Below, piece by piece: positions 47,091 through 58,084 of a stretch of 64,000 bases of DNA (positions are counted from its first letter, which is position 1; each line of letters opens with the position of its first letter). Where the stretch lies: positions 72,222,763-72,286,762 of the forward strand of contig JARDYH010000007.1 in assembly GCA_029215795.1 (NCBI GenBank). The letters run 5' to 3'. Origin of the DNA: Anniella stebbinsi (Eukaryota; Chordata; Lepidosauria; Squamata; Anniellidae). A model generated the notes under the pieces. The model was not told the origin of the DNA, made no database searches, and worked only from the letters and a program-made list of their open reading frames with translations. A program made the translations under genes and the position numbers.

Positions 47091-47805
47091 CATGCGAGTT
47101 ATCTCTGGACGATTCAGAGACCAAGTTCTGAAAACACAACCATGTTAAACCATGGTTAGGCCACTTACTCTTTTGCAGCAAATGCTTAGTGAACTTGTTA
47201 AAAGTATGCTTCTGTAACCACCACGTTTAGGAATGGTTGACGTGACATGCTAAGCCATCATGTTTACCTCAAACTGCTTAACTACCATGGCTTAGCATGT
47301 CATCTGAAGAGGCTCAATATGTTAAATGGACTAAAGACACTTTCTCACTCACCTAGCATTGTGTCACTAGTGAAGACAAGGCAAACATCTTGATCCTCTT
47401 CACACTGCACAGATTCCACATCTGCATCATCACATCTTCCTCCAAGGTTAACACAGTTTAGACATCATAAAGGTGTCACTGCAGATACAAGAAAGGGTTC
47501 TAAACATCAAGGACAGTTCCATGATCTGTTTTTTCCCAGTCATGTACTCGGAATGGTTCTGGTGATACAGATAGGTTTGAAGGTACGCTGATTGAGAGAG
47601 GAGTGTAAATTCATATGAAACATTTTAAAAAGCCTCAATACAAGTAATCGTATGTTGACTAAAATTACATTGAATAAAATGAGTGTCAGATGATGGTAAA
47701 TCATTTTAGTTTTGTTAGGTTCATTGGTAGTGATGGAAAGACCCACCCACATCCAGCTCATTGGATGTTCCCCGAGCCAGCGCCACTGCCCACCCCAGCT
47801 CAAAC

Positions 47806-48113
47806 CTGGCACCTACTTTGTACTCTTTTCGTCGCCAGGTGAAGACCTTTTTATTCTCCCAGTATTTTAACAGTTAAATTAACTCAATTTTAATCCTTGC
47901 AGTTTTAAATTTGTATTTTAATCTGTATTAATTCCTGCTGCTTGGTTTTATTCTGGTTGTGTTTTTATATTGTATGTTATTCTGTGTTTTTAGATTGTGC
48001 CTTGTTTTATATATTTTAAAATGATTTCATGGTTTTAATTTTTGTGAACCGCCCAGAGAGCTTCGGCTATGGGGCGGTATAAAAATGCAATAAATAAATA
48101 AATAAATAAACCG
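47806..48113 (+). mobile_element. Truncated LINE 3' end in intron 1 of copy D
   Basis: It encodes a short RRQVKTFLFSQ end, then has a 3' tail AACCGCCCAGAGAGCTTCGG and (AAAT)n. It resembles L2/CR1-clade 3' ends. Confidence 0.65.
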
Positions 48114-48191
48114 TGAATTTCTTTAAGGGTCCATGAGCGCCTGATGAGTGCCCAGAAGCTGTCCACCCTGATCCAGTGCCTCCATTGCTAC

Positions 48192-50003
48192 TAGGGATGT
48201 GCACTGGATCGGACCCGATCCACGATCCGAGTCCGGTCCAGTGGGAAATCGGATAAATTATCCGATTTCCGATCCCGCAGCTGGATCGGCCGATCCAATC
48301 CGAACCGGTCCGAAAAAGCTCCGAACCGGTTCGGCGGATCGGCGGATCGGCGGGCGCCCACTGGCGCCGACCGCCGCTTCCATTGGCGGGCGCCAGCGGG
48401 CGCCCGCCGATGAAAGTGGACAGCGGGGGGGGGGAGGAGGGGGGCACTTACCTTCTCGGCCCGGTGGCTCCCGTCCGGCGCCGGCGCCTACTACTACTAG
48501 CAGGCTCCGCGGCCTGCTCTAGGGTGGCGCGCCGGGTGATGTCATCACCCGGCGCGCTACTCTAGAGCAGGCCGCGGAGCCTGCTGGTAGTAGTAGGCGC
48601 CGGCGCCGGACGGGAGCCACCGGGCCGGGAAGGTAAGGAGGGGGTGCGTGGAGGGGAGGAGGGGGCGCGCGGAGGGGGGAGGGGGGCCCTTACCTTTCCG
48701 GCCCGGCGGCTCCCGTCCGGTGCCGGCGCCTACTACTCCCAGCAGGCTCCGCGGCCTGCTCTAGGATGGCGCGCCGGGTGATGTCATCACCCGGCGCGCT
48801 ACTCTAGAGCAGGCCGCGGAGCCTGCTGGAAGTAGTAGGCGCCGGCGCCGGACGGGAGCCGCCGGGCCGGAAAGGTAAGGAGGGGGTGCGTGGAGGGGAG
48901 GAGGGGGCGGGGGGAGGGGGGAGGGGGGAGGGGGGCCCTTACCTGCCCGGCCCGGCGGCTCCCGTCCGGCGCCGGCGCCTACTACTCCCAGCAGGCTCCG
49001 CGGCCTGCTCTAGGATGGCGCGCCGGGTGATGTCATCACCCGGCGCGCTACTCTAGAGCAGGCCGCGGAGCCTGCTGGAAGTAGTAGGCGCCGGCGCCGG
49101 ACGGGAGCCGCCAGGCCGGAAAGGTAAGGAGGGGGTGCGTGGAGGGGAGGAGGGGGCGCGCGGAGGGGGGAGGGGGGCCCTTACCTTTCCGGCCCGGCGG
49201 CTCCCGTCCGGCGCCGGCGCCTACTACTCCCAGCAGGCTCCGCGGCCTGCTCTAGGATGGCGCGCCGGGTGATGTCATCACCCGGCGCGCTACTCTAGAG
49301 TAGGCCGCGGAGCCTGCTGGAAGTAGTAGGCGCCGGCGCCGGACGGGAGCCGCCGGGCCGGAAAGGTAAGGAGGGGGTGCGTGGAGGGGAGGAGGGGCGC
49401 GCGGAGGGGGGAGGGGGGAGGGGGGCCCTTACCTGCCCGGCCCGGCGGCTCCCGTCCGGCGCCGGCGCCTACTACTACCAGCAGGCTCCGCGGCCTGCTC
49501 CAGGGTGGCGCGCCGGGTGATGTCATCACCCGGCGCGCTACTCGAGAGTAGGCCGCGGAGCCCGCTGGTAGTAGCCGCCGGCGCCGGACGGGCCGAGAAG
49601 GTAAGTGGCGGGGAAGGGGGCTTACCCCCCCCGGAGCCGTCCGCTTCTATCCGCTGGCGCCCGCGGGCGCCAGCGGATGGAAGCGGGCGGCCCCAGGGGG
49701 GGTAGGGAGCGCGGGGGAGGGGGTTTACCTGCCGGGGCCGTCCACAGCGGACGGCCCCGGGGGGGGGAGGGAGTTAGGCCCCCCCTTACCCACCCGCCGC
49801 CATTTTTTCCTCATAGACTTGCATTGCAATGCAAGTCTATGGGGAAAAAAATGGCGGCCGATCCAAAAATGTACGATTTTTGGGTCGGGATCGGACTCGA
49901 TCCGGTCCGGGGGGCCTCCGATTTTGTCCGAACCGGTCCGGGACAAAATTGGAGGTCCCGATCCGGGTCCCGATCCGATCCGGGGGGTCCGTGCACACCC
50001 CTA
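48192..50003. mobile_element. 1,812-bp GC-rich hAT in intron 1 of copy D, exact duplication
   Basis: TAGGGATGTGCACTGG...GTGCACACCCCTA with ATTGCTAC at 48184-48191 and 50004-50011. Ends carry GATCCGATCC repeats. The interior is five tandem palindromes (48447-49605) plus a GGCGCCCGCGGGCGCC hairpin and a CATAGACTTGCATTG mirror. Confidence 0.92.
48447..49605. repeat. Five tandem palindromes with outward splice-donor motifs
   Basis: Units are 48447-48637, 48689-48879, 48938-49128, 49180-49370 and 49428-49605. Each begins CTTACC and ends GGTAAG and is an almost perfect inverted repeat. Its centre is GGGTGATGTCATCACCC and the arms are rich in GGCGCCGGCGCC. Spacers are G-rich on the plus strand (GGAGGGG runs). 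Open frames across the array are artefacts. Confidence 0.92.
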
Positions 50004-50394
50004 ATTGCTACAAACAATGGAGGCTCCAAAATTTTTGCATGTTCTATGTTGCATATGGTGGCTGTAAAGGCCATTTAATCTTGTAGACCTCTATCATGTC
50101 TCCCCTTACCCTCCTTTTCCCCTAATCTACACAACCCCAGCTGTTGTAACCTTCCCACATAGTGCAGAAGTTCCAGCCTCTTGATCTTTCAGGTGTCCAC
50201 TGTGTGCTCATCTTGACCTTTGGGCCATGGAAGACCTCTGCACTCATCTTTCAAAGCTCTCAAGCTTCCTCTGCAGAGAAACAGATGTTGGAATAATCTG
50301 CGAGGCCCTGTTTCCCCTTTCACACATGCATTCTGGATGCCCGAAGGAGGGATACGATGTCCATATATGCAACAAGTCGACCGCATAGATTGTA

Positions 50395-50540
50395 ACTGTC
50401 ATGGGCAGGTTCCACACTAGTGCTTTAACATGGTTTATACTAATAGTGACAACTGTTGGGGCAAAGGGCACACATCATATACAGTTTTCAAACTGTTTTC
50501 AACATGTCATGTCCTGCTTGGTGTAGATCTGGCCATCCAG
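50395..50540. repeat. Small palindromic repeat in the copy D flank
   Basis: Same family as 26745-26875 (GGTTTATACTAATAGTGACA core, GGTGTAGATCTGGCC end). Confidence 0.6.
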
Positions 50541-50867
50541 CAACTCATCCTAGGAAAGATGGAAGAGCTTAATAAATCTGAACCAGAAACTCTGTAGGAT
50601 GAGAAAGCTACAATTTCGAGACCTCTTTATTAGTTTAGGATATCTATATACCACCCTTCATAATCTATATGCTGCCCTCCCCAGGTGCCTCCTCCCCATG
50701 AAGAACCCAGGACTTCAGGTTCATACTCACCTGGAGAAAACAAGGCCAAGAGGAGGCAAGTGTTCAAGTGTGCCTTCATAGCGATGCAGAGCTCAGGAGC
50801 CAGGGACAACTTTCCACAGAGCTGGATCAACCAAGGTGACTGAAGTCAAAGTGGGCGTCTGCAGTGC

Positions 50868-50875
50868 AATTTATA
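50868..50875 (-). promoter_or_regulatory. TATA box of copy D
   Basis: TATAAATT on the minus strand, about 90 bp before the D start codon, in the same conserved promoter block as copy B. Confidence 0.6.
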
Positions 50876-51552
50876 GGGCAGGGAGCAGACCCAAAGGGCA
50901 AAAGCTGGAAACAACTGATTTGTCAGGATGTAGGAAATGACTTGAAGTGAGATTCTGTATTTTCCCAGAAATGCCATCACACGATACAGGTATCCAGACT
51001 TCAGTGATGGAAACTGGTGGGATGGTTCTGGAACCATATGAAATTTCTCCATGTGCCCCATCCAATCCATCCTAAAACCAGTTTCTTCACTCTGGATGTT
51101 GGAAATCAGGTCTACAAACAGCTCCAAAGGCATCTAATTGTACAGTACACGTTGTTCTTTTCCTGGCAATCTGGCGTCTTGGTATCTGCTGCAAGAAGTG
51201 ATTGCCACGAAGTGAGGGTCAGTCTGGAAGCATGGAAAGAAAACTTTTTTCTTCTTCTCAGCTCTCTCTTTGCTATTGTGCTGGCTGCTATTCCCTCAGT
51301 GTCTGTCTTCCCTCAGTGGGCCTGTTCAGAAGACAGCTGAATCCCTTCTGGTTAAGGCCTTTGGATAAGCAGCAGGGATTAAGTTGTCTAAACCCTGCTC
51401 ATGCACTTGCAATAATCAGGCCATCTGCAGCAGGTTTAGTGGCTCTAACTGTGGCTTAAAGTGTTGTGTGTGGCAGCATGGCTTGAGGTTAGTGCTAGCC
51501 CCAGAGAACCACAGTTTCACTAACCACAGAGCCTCAAGTGTCCTCTGAACAG

Positions 51553-51872
51553 CAGTCTGACCAGATAAAATCCAGGTCAGGGCTCATGTAACTTTAACAG
51601 TTGTAGAGAAAAGGGAATTTCAGCCAGTGTCATTTGTATGCAATTAGTTCCTGGTGAAATTCCCTCTTCATCACAACTGTTAAAGTTGCAGGCACTATAC
51701 TAGAGTGACCATAGACAAAAGAAGGCAGGGCCCCTGCAACTTTAACTGTTGTGATGAAGAGGGAATTTCACCAGGAACTAATTGCATACAAATGACACTG
51801 GCTGAAATCCCCTTTTCTCTACAACTGTTAAAGTTACATGAGTCCTGACCTGGAATTTATCTGGTCACCCTA
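51553..51872. mobile_element. 320-bp palindromic foldback element
   Basis: Same family and same length as 1336-1655, flanked by CTGAACAG/CTGAATAG (7 of 8 match), which is consistent with an 8-bp target duplication. Confidence 0.85.
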
Positions 51873-52122
51873 CTGAATAGGCCCTGTGTCCCATTATTTT
51901 ATAACTGCAATATTCACTCACATTTTATGGAAAATCCAGTTTCAGTCTATTTTATAGTGATGAATTGCCTCTTAATTACTTCCTAACTAAGCAGCTTCTG
52001 TTCCATGAGCAGTGAGGAGAATGCTTGAACAACTTGTTATGTCTGTCTGTCTGTCTGTCTTTCATGACTTTTACTGATTAGTCCTGGATGCGGACATCAT
52101 ACTTTTGTAGTATCAGCAACAT

Positions 52123-52442
52123 TAGGGTGACCATACGAAAAGGAGGACAGGGCTCCTGTATCATTAACAGTTGTACTGAAAAGGGAATTTCAGCAGACAT
52201 CATTTGTATGCATGCCGCGCCTGGTGAAATTCCCTCTTTATCACACTATTTAAAGTTGCAGGAGCTCTGCCCTCTTTTTTATCTGGTCAAGAGGGCAGGG
52301 CTCGTGCAGGTCTAACTGTTGTGATGAAAAGGAAATTTCACCAGATGCTACATGCATACAAATGACGCCTGCTGAAATTCCCTTTTCTATACAACTGTTA
52401 AAGCTACAGGAGCCCTGTCCTCCTGTCCATATGGTTACCCTA
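52123..52442. mobile_element. 320-bp palindromic foldback element with exact 8-bp duplication
   Basis: It begins TAGGGTGACCATACG and ends GGTTACCCTA, with AGCAACAT at 52115-52122 and 52443-52450. The empty site (one AGCAACATCC) is preserved near 31725 in the copy B flank. The 8-bp duplication and TAGGG-type terminus suggest a hAT-mobilised non-autonomous element. Confidence 0.88.
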
Positions 52443-52673
52443 AGCAACATCCAGCAAAAACTCCTTGGGACACTAAAAAACTAGTTTTTGCATAATGGAT
52501 TCCAGCGGTTTCTGGTTTTTCTCCATGATTCCAAAGACACACAACCCACTGGTCACATGTTTGGCCAGTGTGAGAATGGCTCTTATTGTTACTTTATGTC
52601 TTCATACATGAAGTACATAAACTTGCACATGTGAATGTGTCACAATGAACATGGAAGCAGATGCTGTACAAAA

Positions 52674-53166
52674 TAGGGCTGTGCACGGATGCCCTGATCC
52701 TATCTAGACCCCAATCTGTCAGGTCTGGATCGGGCACAATCCGGTTCCATGCACAGCACTCCCTCCTGCTCTCCTCGCTCTCCCCTCCCTCCCCCCACTC
52801 TCCCTGCTGCCTCCTCCGCGTTGTCCTGCCATCGTCCTCACTCCTTGCTGTGTGCCGCCACATTTCCTGCTCACGGTGGGTGATGTCATCACCCAACGCA
52901 AGTGGGAAATGTGGCGGCACACAGCAAGGAGAGAGGATGACGGGGGACAATGCGAAGGAGGCAGCAGGTAAGCAGGGAGAGTGGGGGAAGGAGGGGGAGA
53001 GCGGGAGGAAGTGCTGTGACCAGATCTGAATCAGATCCGGATCATGGATCCGATCCGGCCTGATCTGGGCCCGATATGACACGGTTCTGATCTGGATCCA
53101 GGAGGCCTGCATAAGTCTGATCCACTCTGGATTCGGGATCTGGATCTGGATCCGTGCACAGCCCTA
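52674..53166. mobile_element. 493-bp non-autonomous hAT
   Basis: TAGGGCTGTGCACGG...CCGTGCACAGCCCTA, flanked by GTACAAAA (52666-52673) and ATACAAAA (53167-53174). Central palindrome around GGGTGATGTCATCACCC near 52880. Confidence 0.87.
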
Positions 53167-53174
53167 ATACAAAA

Positions 53175-53974
53175 CACAAGTATGTTTAGTTAGCATGCAT
53201 GGACTGTGACACTACTTCTAAAACTAATCATAGCGAAGGAGAATGACAGATGTGGGAATTATTGTAAATCAAATACAAAGTGGGGAGGGTGAAAGGGAAA
53301 TCGTGAGGCAGCTCTATCTGGGGAGCTCGGGAGCAAGTAGCACAAGATGAGTCACACGAGTGGCAGAATGACTAGATCTAAGGACAAATTAGGCGAAAGT
53401 GTTGGAGCAGCTATATTTATAGTGTTTCAGAGCAAGGCCAATGCAAAGGAGCTCACTTGCTGGTTAATCACGGATATCTGGGAACACATGGAAAGTTTGC
53501 TAACAGATTTGAAAATGGTGTAAAACCCCCTTGCTGTCTAGATTGTCTTTAGTGTCAAGTTATCTGGAAGCAGCGAAATGGATGATATATCCAGATAAAT
53601 CCACTGAACTCCTGGGACTCATGGCCAACATGGGGAGACCAAACTTCTTGCAAATAATAATAATAAGAAGAATAAGAATAATAACAATAATAATAATAAT
53701 AATAATAACAACAATATAAATACAATTTCCAAATAAAGAATTTGTGACAGGGTTACCTAAAAAGAGGCCACTCCTTTTTGACCAGGAGTGGGCAACATGT
53801 AACCTGCTGATCATTTGGGGGCTCTATAACAAGCTAATGTTGATCCTCTGAGCACTCCATAGCAGCTCTCGATACCATTTTCTGGTTTTGGGGGGAGGGG
53901 TGGTGTCCTCAGGCCCTGCTTCTGGCACCTGTGGAGGGGAGTGCAACCCGAAGAAGGGCATTGAGCGTGAAAAT
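53175..53974. other. No gene seen; contains an (AAT)n microsatellite
   Basis: AAT/AAC repeat at about 53656-53720. The rest is unassigned. Confidence 0.6.
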
Positions 53975-55305
53975 TAGGGATGTGCACTGGATCGGACCCG
54001 ATCCACGATCCGAGTCCGGTCCAGTGGGAAATCGGATAAATTATCCGATTTCCGATCCCGCAGCTGGATCGGCCGATCCAATCCGAACCGGTCCGAAAAA
54101 GCTCCGAACCGGTTCGGCGGATCGGCGGATCGGCGGGCGCCCACTGGCGCCCACCGCCGCTTCCATTGGCGGGCGCCAGCGGGCGCCCGCCGATGAAAGT
54201 GGACAGCGGGGGGGGAGGAGGGGGGCACTTACCTTCTCGGCCCGGTGGCTCCCGTCCGGCGCCGGCGCCTACTACTACTAGCAGGCTCCGCGGCCTGCTC
54301 TAGGGTGGCATGCCGGGTGATGTCATCACCCGGCACGCTACTCTAGAGCAGGCCGCGGAGCCTGCTGGAAGTAGTAGGCGCCGGCGCCGGACGGGAGTCG
54401 CCGGGCCGGGAAGGTAAGGAGGGGGTGCGTGGAGGGGAGGAGGGGGCGCGCGGAGGAGGGAGGGGGGAGGGGGGCCCTTACCTGCCCGGCCCGGCGGCTC
54501 CCGTCCGGCGCCGGCGCCTACTACTCCCAGCAGGCTCCGCGGCCTGCTCTAGGGTGGCGCGCCGGGTGATGTCATCACCCGGCGCGCTACTCTAGAGCAG
54601 GCCGCGGAGCCTGCTGGAAGTAGTAGGCGCCGGCGCCGGACGGGAGCCGCCGGGCCGGAAAGGTAAGGAGGGGGTGCGTGGAGGGGAGGAGGGGGCGCGC
54701 GGAGGGGGGAGGGGGGAGGGGGGCCCTTACCTGCCCGGCCCGGCGGCTCCCGTCCGGTGCCGGCGCCTACTACTCCCAGCAGGCTCCACGGCCTGCTCTA
54801 GGATGGCGCGCCGGGTGATGTCATCACCCGGCGCGCTACTCGAGAGTAGGCCGCGGAGCCCGCTGGTAGTAGCCGCCGGCGCCGGACGGGCCGAGAAGGT
54901 AAGCAGTGGCAGGGAAGGGGGCTTACCCCCCCCCGGAGCCGTCCGCTTCTATCCGCTGGCGCCCGCGGGCGCCAGCGGATGGAAGCGGGCGGCCCCAGGG
55001 GGGGTAGGGAGCGCGAGGGAGGGGGTTTACCTGCCGGGGCCGTCCACAGCGGACGGCCCCGGGGGGGGGAGGGAGTTAGGCCCCCCCTTACCCACCCGCC
55101 GCCATTTTTTCCTCATAGACTTGCATTGCAATGCAAGTCTATGGGGAAAAAAATGGCGGCCGATCCAAAAATGTACGATTTTTGGGTCGGGATCGGACTC
55201 GATCCGGTCCGGGGGGCCTCCGATTTTGTCCGAACCGGTCCGGGACAAAATTGGAGGTCCCGATCCGGGTCCCGATCCGATCCGGGGGGTCCGTGCACAC
55301 CCCTA
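53975..55305. mobile_element. 1,331-bp GC-rich hAT, exact duplication
   Basis: Close relative of 48192-50003, with nearly identical ends. GTGAAAAT occurs at 53967-53974 and 55306-55313. Contains three rather than five palindromic units. Confidence 0.92.
54228..54903. repeat. Three tandem palindromes with outward splice-donor motifs
   Basis: Units are 54228-54418, 54477-54667 and 54726-54903, with the same architecture as 48447-49605. The first has CATGCCGGG/CCCGGCACG changes in its inner arms. Confidence 0.92.
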
Positions 55306-55313
55306 GTGAAAAT

Positions 55314-58080
55314 GTCACCTGGAGCTAGCACGGTTATCTACTGCTGCCTTAGGCCCTAACTTTGAACTGTTTAACAAAGTTCTGTGCAACATCACGGCCC
55401 CACAATGGAAGCAAAAAAGGACATACAGGTTGCCCAACTTCAGGGGCCAGTATGGTGTTAGCGCCATTAAACTTTTTTGTATCCTTTGTTTTTGCAGTCC
55501 ATCCTACATGGTTCATGTATAGATTTGGGATGTGTGAACTGCATTCACTTGTATGAAAATGTAGACTGAACTGATTTCTTCTCCATTTCAATCATATAAA
55601 CCTTATGAAGCTTCTTGGTGGAGCCAGGCTGATGCTGTGGTGAGTCATACCATGATCCTGCCATGGAATGTGTGTTTTTTCAATCCTGGAACTCTGCTCT
55701 CCATTGCTTCAATTGGAACTCAAAACTTGAGCTGGAACCAGAGGGTTCAGCTGGAACCTGCCATAATTCTGCTAGAGGATTCTTCTTCAGGGGTAGATCT
55801 AGGAAGACCTAGAGCCCCCATAACTGATGGTGCTCAGGAACCACCCACACCAGTAATCCAGGAAGAGCCTGGATCTTCAGGGAAGTCTGTTGAGGGTCCA
55901 CACACACACACACACACACACCGGAAGAAGGGCACTCTGCTTCAGAGGCAGAGGTGGAATGACTATTCAGCCCCCGGTAGTGGCAACCTCTGAAGGGCGC
56001 AGTTGTAGCAAAGGGCTCCTCATGAGTAACCATCTCCTTATGTGGAAGGTTTCTCTTCATGAGGAGGATATCTATCAAAAGCATCTGATGAGCTACCTTG
56101 AGTGGGGTTCTGGCAGCTCCTGCTTCAAAGCCTTGATTCCAGGCTGGGAGAGCTGCTAGAAAAACATCTCTTCATCAGCTCTGAACCTAATATAATCTTG
56201 CCTTTGTCTCCCTAGCACCCACTCTGGCAGACCCTTGTAAATCACCTTGGACCACTGCTCTTGATGAATGCTTGCCTGCTGTCCATAGTACGATGCCCCC
56301 CTTGATATAACTCATGTAAGTCACCTTGGAAAACCTTTGACTTGCTGAAACCCTGTCTGCAAAAGTACTCTTAGAACTGAGTCAGCCTTGGTCCTAAACT
56401 GCCTTGATCTCATTACCTGCTTGCTCCTTAACTGTGCTGGATTCCAGGAATCGTATAGGCTTCAACTACAGCCCATTGATTGCTACCCAAGCCCACGCTC
56501 CCATAAAAATGACAGGACATGAAATACAGCCAGCAGAAGATACTGTTCAGCTGGCAAATTTAAACATGTCCCAGGGCCTAGACGGGCGCCAGGAATATCA
56601 TGGCAACAGACAGCTGCATATCTCACAGCACCCCATATGCTATTCTGAATCTGTCAGCTCACTGATGCATCTTGATGAAATGTTTCATGTAACTCTGTAC
56701 CTGTTCCAATTGCACCAGATTCATGGGAAGATTAGGTTACACATTGGTGTCATCTGATCTACTGGATGATGCATGCCCCTGCCACATTGTCCTGAAGTGC
56801 ACCAAGGTGATTACCTCACCTTCTGTACATCTGTTCCAAGCCCATTTCTGAGAACCATCCCCATACATATGCTCCCAAATGGCCCCATTTGCCGGGGGCA
56901 GCAGATCGTATTTTCTGGGACCTTTTGGAGACAAGCAAGTCTCTAATATAAAAGAGCATAAGATGACAATGACGTTTACTTAAATTTGGACAACAGAGAG
57001 GTGACAGAACCCCTGTTTTTACCAAGCGTCACAAACCCATGAACGCGTGAGGATCAGGTTATCGATACAAAAGCTGCCTTCTTTATCAGGAGCTGAAGCA
57101 GCTGGTGGGGGCTGCTCTTCTATAAATGCCCTTGAAAAGTCATGCAGGCAACCCCAATGCAAGAGAGATTGCAAGCTTCTCTACACGAGCAATTTATTTC
57201 ACAGATGTGATTGGTCACACACTGAAGTTTGCAGGTCCTTTACATAATGTCGTCATCCTCCAGGACATCTCCCATGCTTTCCCCCCTTTATCCTGCTTTC
57301 AAAAAATAGGAGATAAACTGGAATAAAAATCAGCATGGCATATTGGCAGTGTGTAATGTTGGCATAGCACTATAATACAGCAATTAAATGGCACCGTGTC
57401 ATTGAACATATAGAACATTGCTGAGAAAGGAAATTTTGAATTCCAAATCACATGTTCACTGTCTAAAGGAGCCCATCATAAAGCTAGAAGGGCTCCAAAA
57501 GAAGAAAGCCCGGTACGTTGTGGGATTTTGCTTAATGTACAGACACCCATAAAATGAATGCACACAAAGAAACAACCCTCTTTTTCATTTTAATCTTAGC
57601 TCAAAGAAACCTCACCAAGAATTCTTATTGAATCAAAGCCCCGCCCACAAAGAAAGAGTATTGTATGACTGCCTTTGCCCAAACAATGAAATGTAACCAT
57701 GCCAGCCTCCTGTCAGCATGAGGCTGTAAGCGGAAGGCAAACCAGATAACCAGGATGGGCAGATACATCAGAGCTCTGATCTGGTCCTTCCTACCTCGAA
57801 TGCGGGGAAGCACACAGCTTTTGTCAAAATACCCGCGATATTCTTGGAAAACCTCATCATTCCAACCTCTTTAACTCAGACCCCAACAGACGCATAGCCA
57901 GCGGCGCTCTTGGTGAAATTCCAGTTCTCTGGAGGAGGGAGATGAGACAGGGTCTGTCAGGCAAATGCAGGTGTGGTGAAGCTCTTTCAACCTAAAACTC
58001 GCAAAATCCACATTGTAGCGCTGGGTGGGGTTGAAAGCAAAGGAGGTGGGCCAGAGATTGGGACCAAAACATAACAGCAT
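55314..58080. other. No gene seen
   Basis: A (CA)n tract at about 55900-55922. No signal exon, Ly6 motif or recognisable repeat family. Open frames are below 120 codons and lack domain features. Confidence 0.5.
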
Positions 58081-58084
58081 CTTT

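Larger units (their letters stand above)
43125..50779 (-). pseudogene. Copy D: PLI-gamma-like gene with a stop codon and a lost splice donor
   Basis: Exons correspond to 50779-50731, 47478-47353, 46467-46318, 45437-45294 and 43291-43125, with the same lengths and phases as intact copy B. The signal peptide is MKAHLNTCLLLALFSP. Exon 2 carries an in-frame TGA at 47467-47465 where copy B has AGT (Ser), just before the first domain cysteine. The exon 3 donor reads CAGT|ATAAGT instead of CAGT|GTAAGT, so the GT is lost (46317-46316). Exons 4 and 5 are open and end QARLEW then TAG. The remainder aligns closely with copy B, so the lesions look recent. A sequencing error would have to explain both sites for the gene to be functional. 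Confidence 0.8.

Noticed and set aside
54674..55306. 210-codon open frame in GC-rich sequence
   Set aside because: It lies across tandem palindromes and hAT termini. The composition explains its openness and it shows no domain; a similar frame appears in the sister element at 49605.
55637..56159. 118- and 89-codon open frames
   Set aside because: They overlap a (CA)n tract and show no recognisable domain or splice context.
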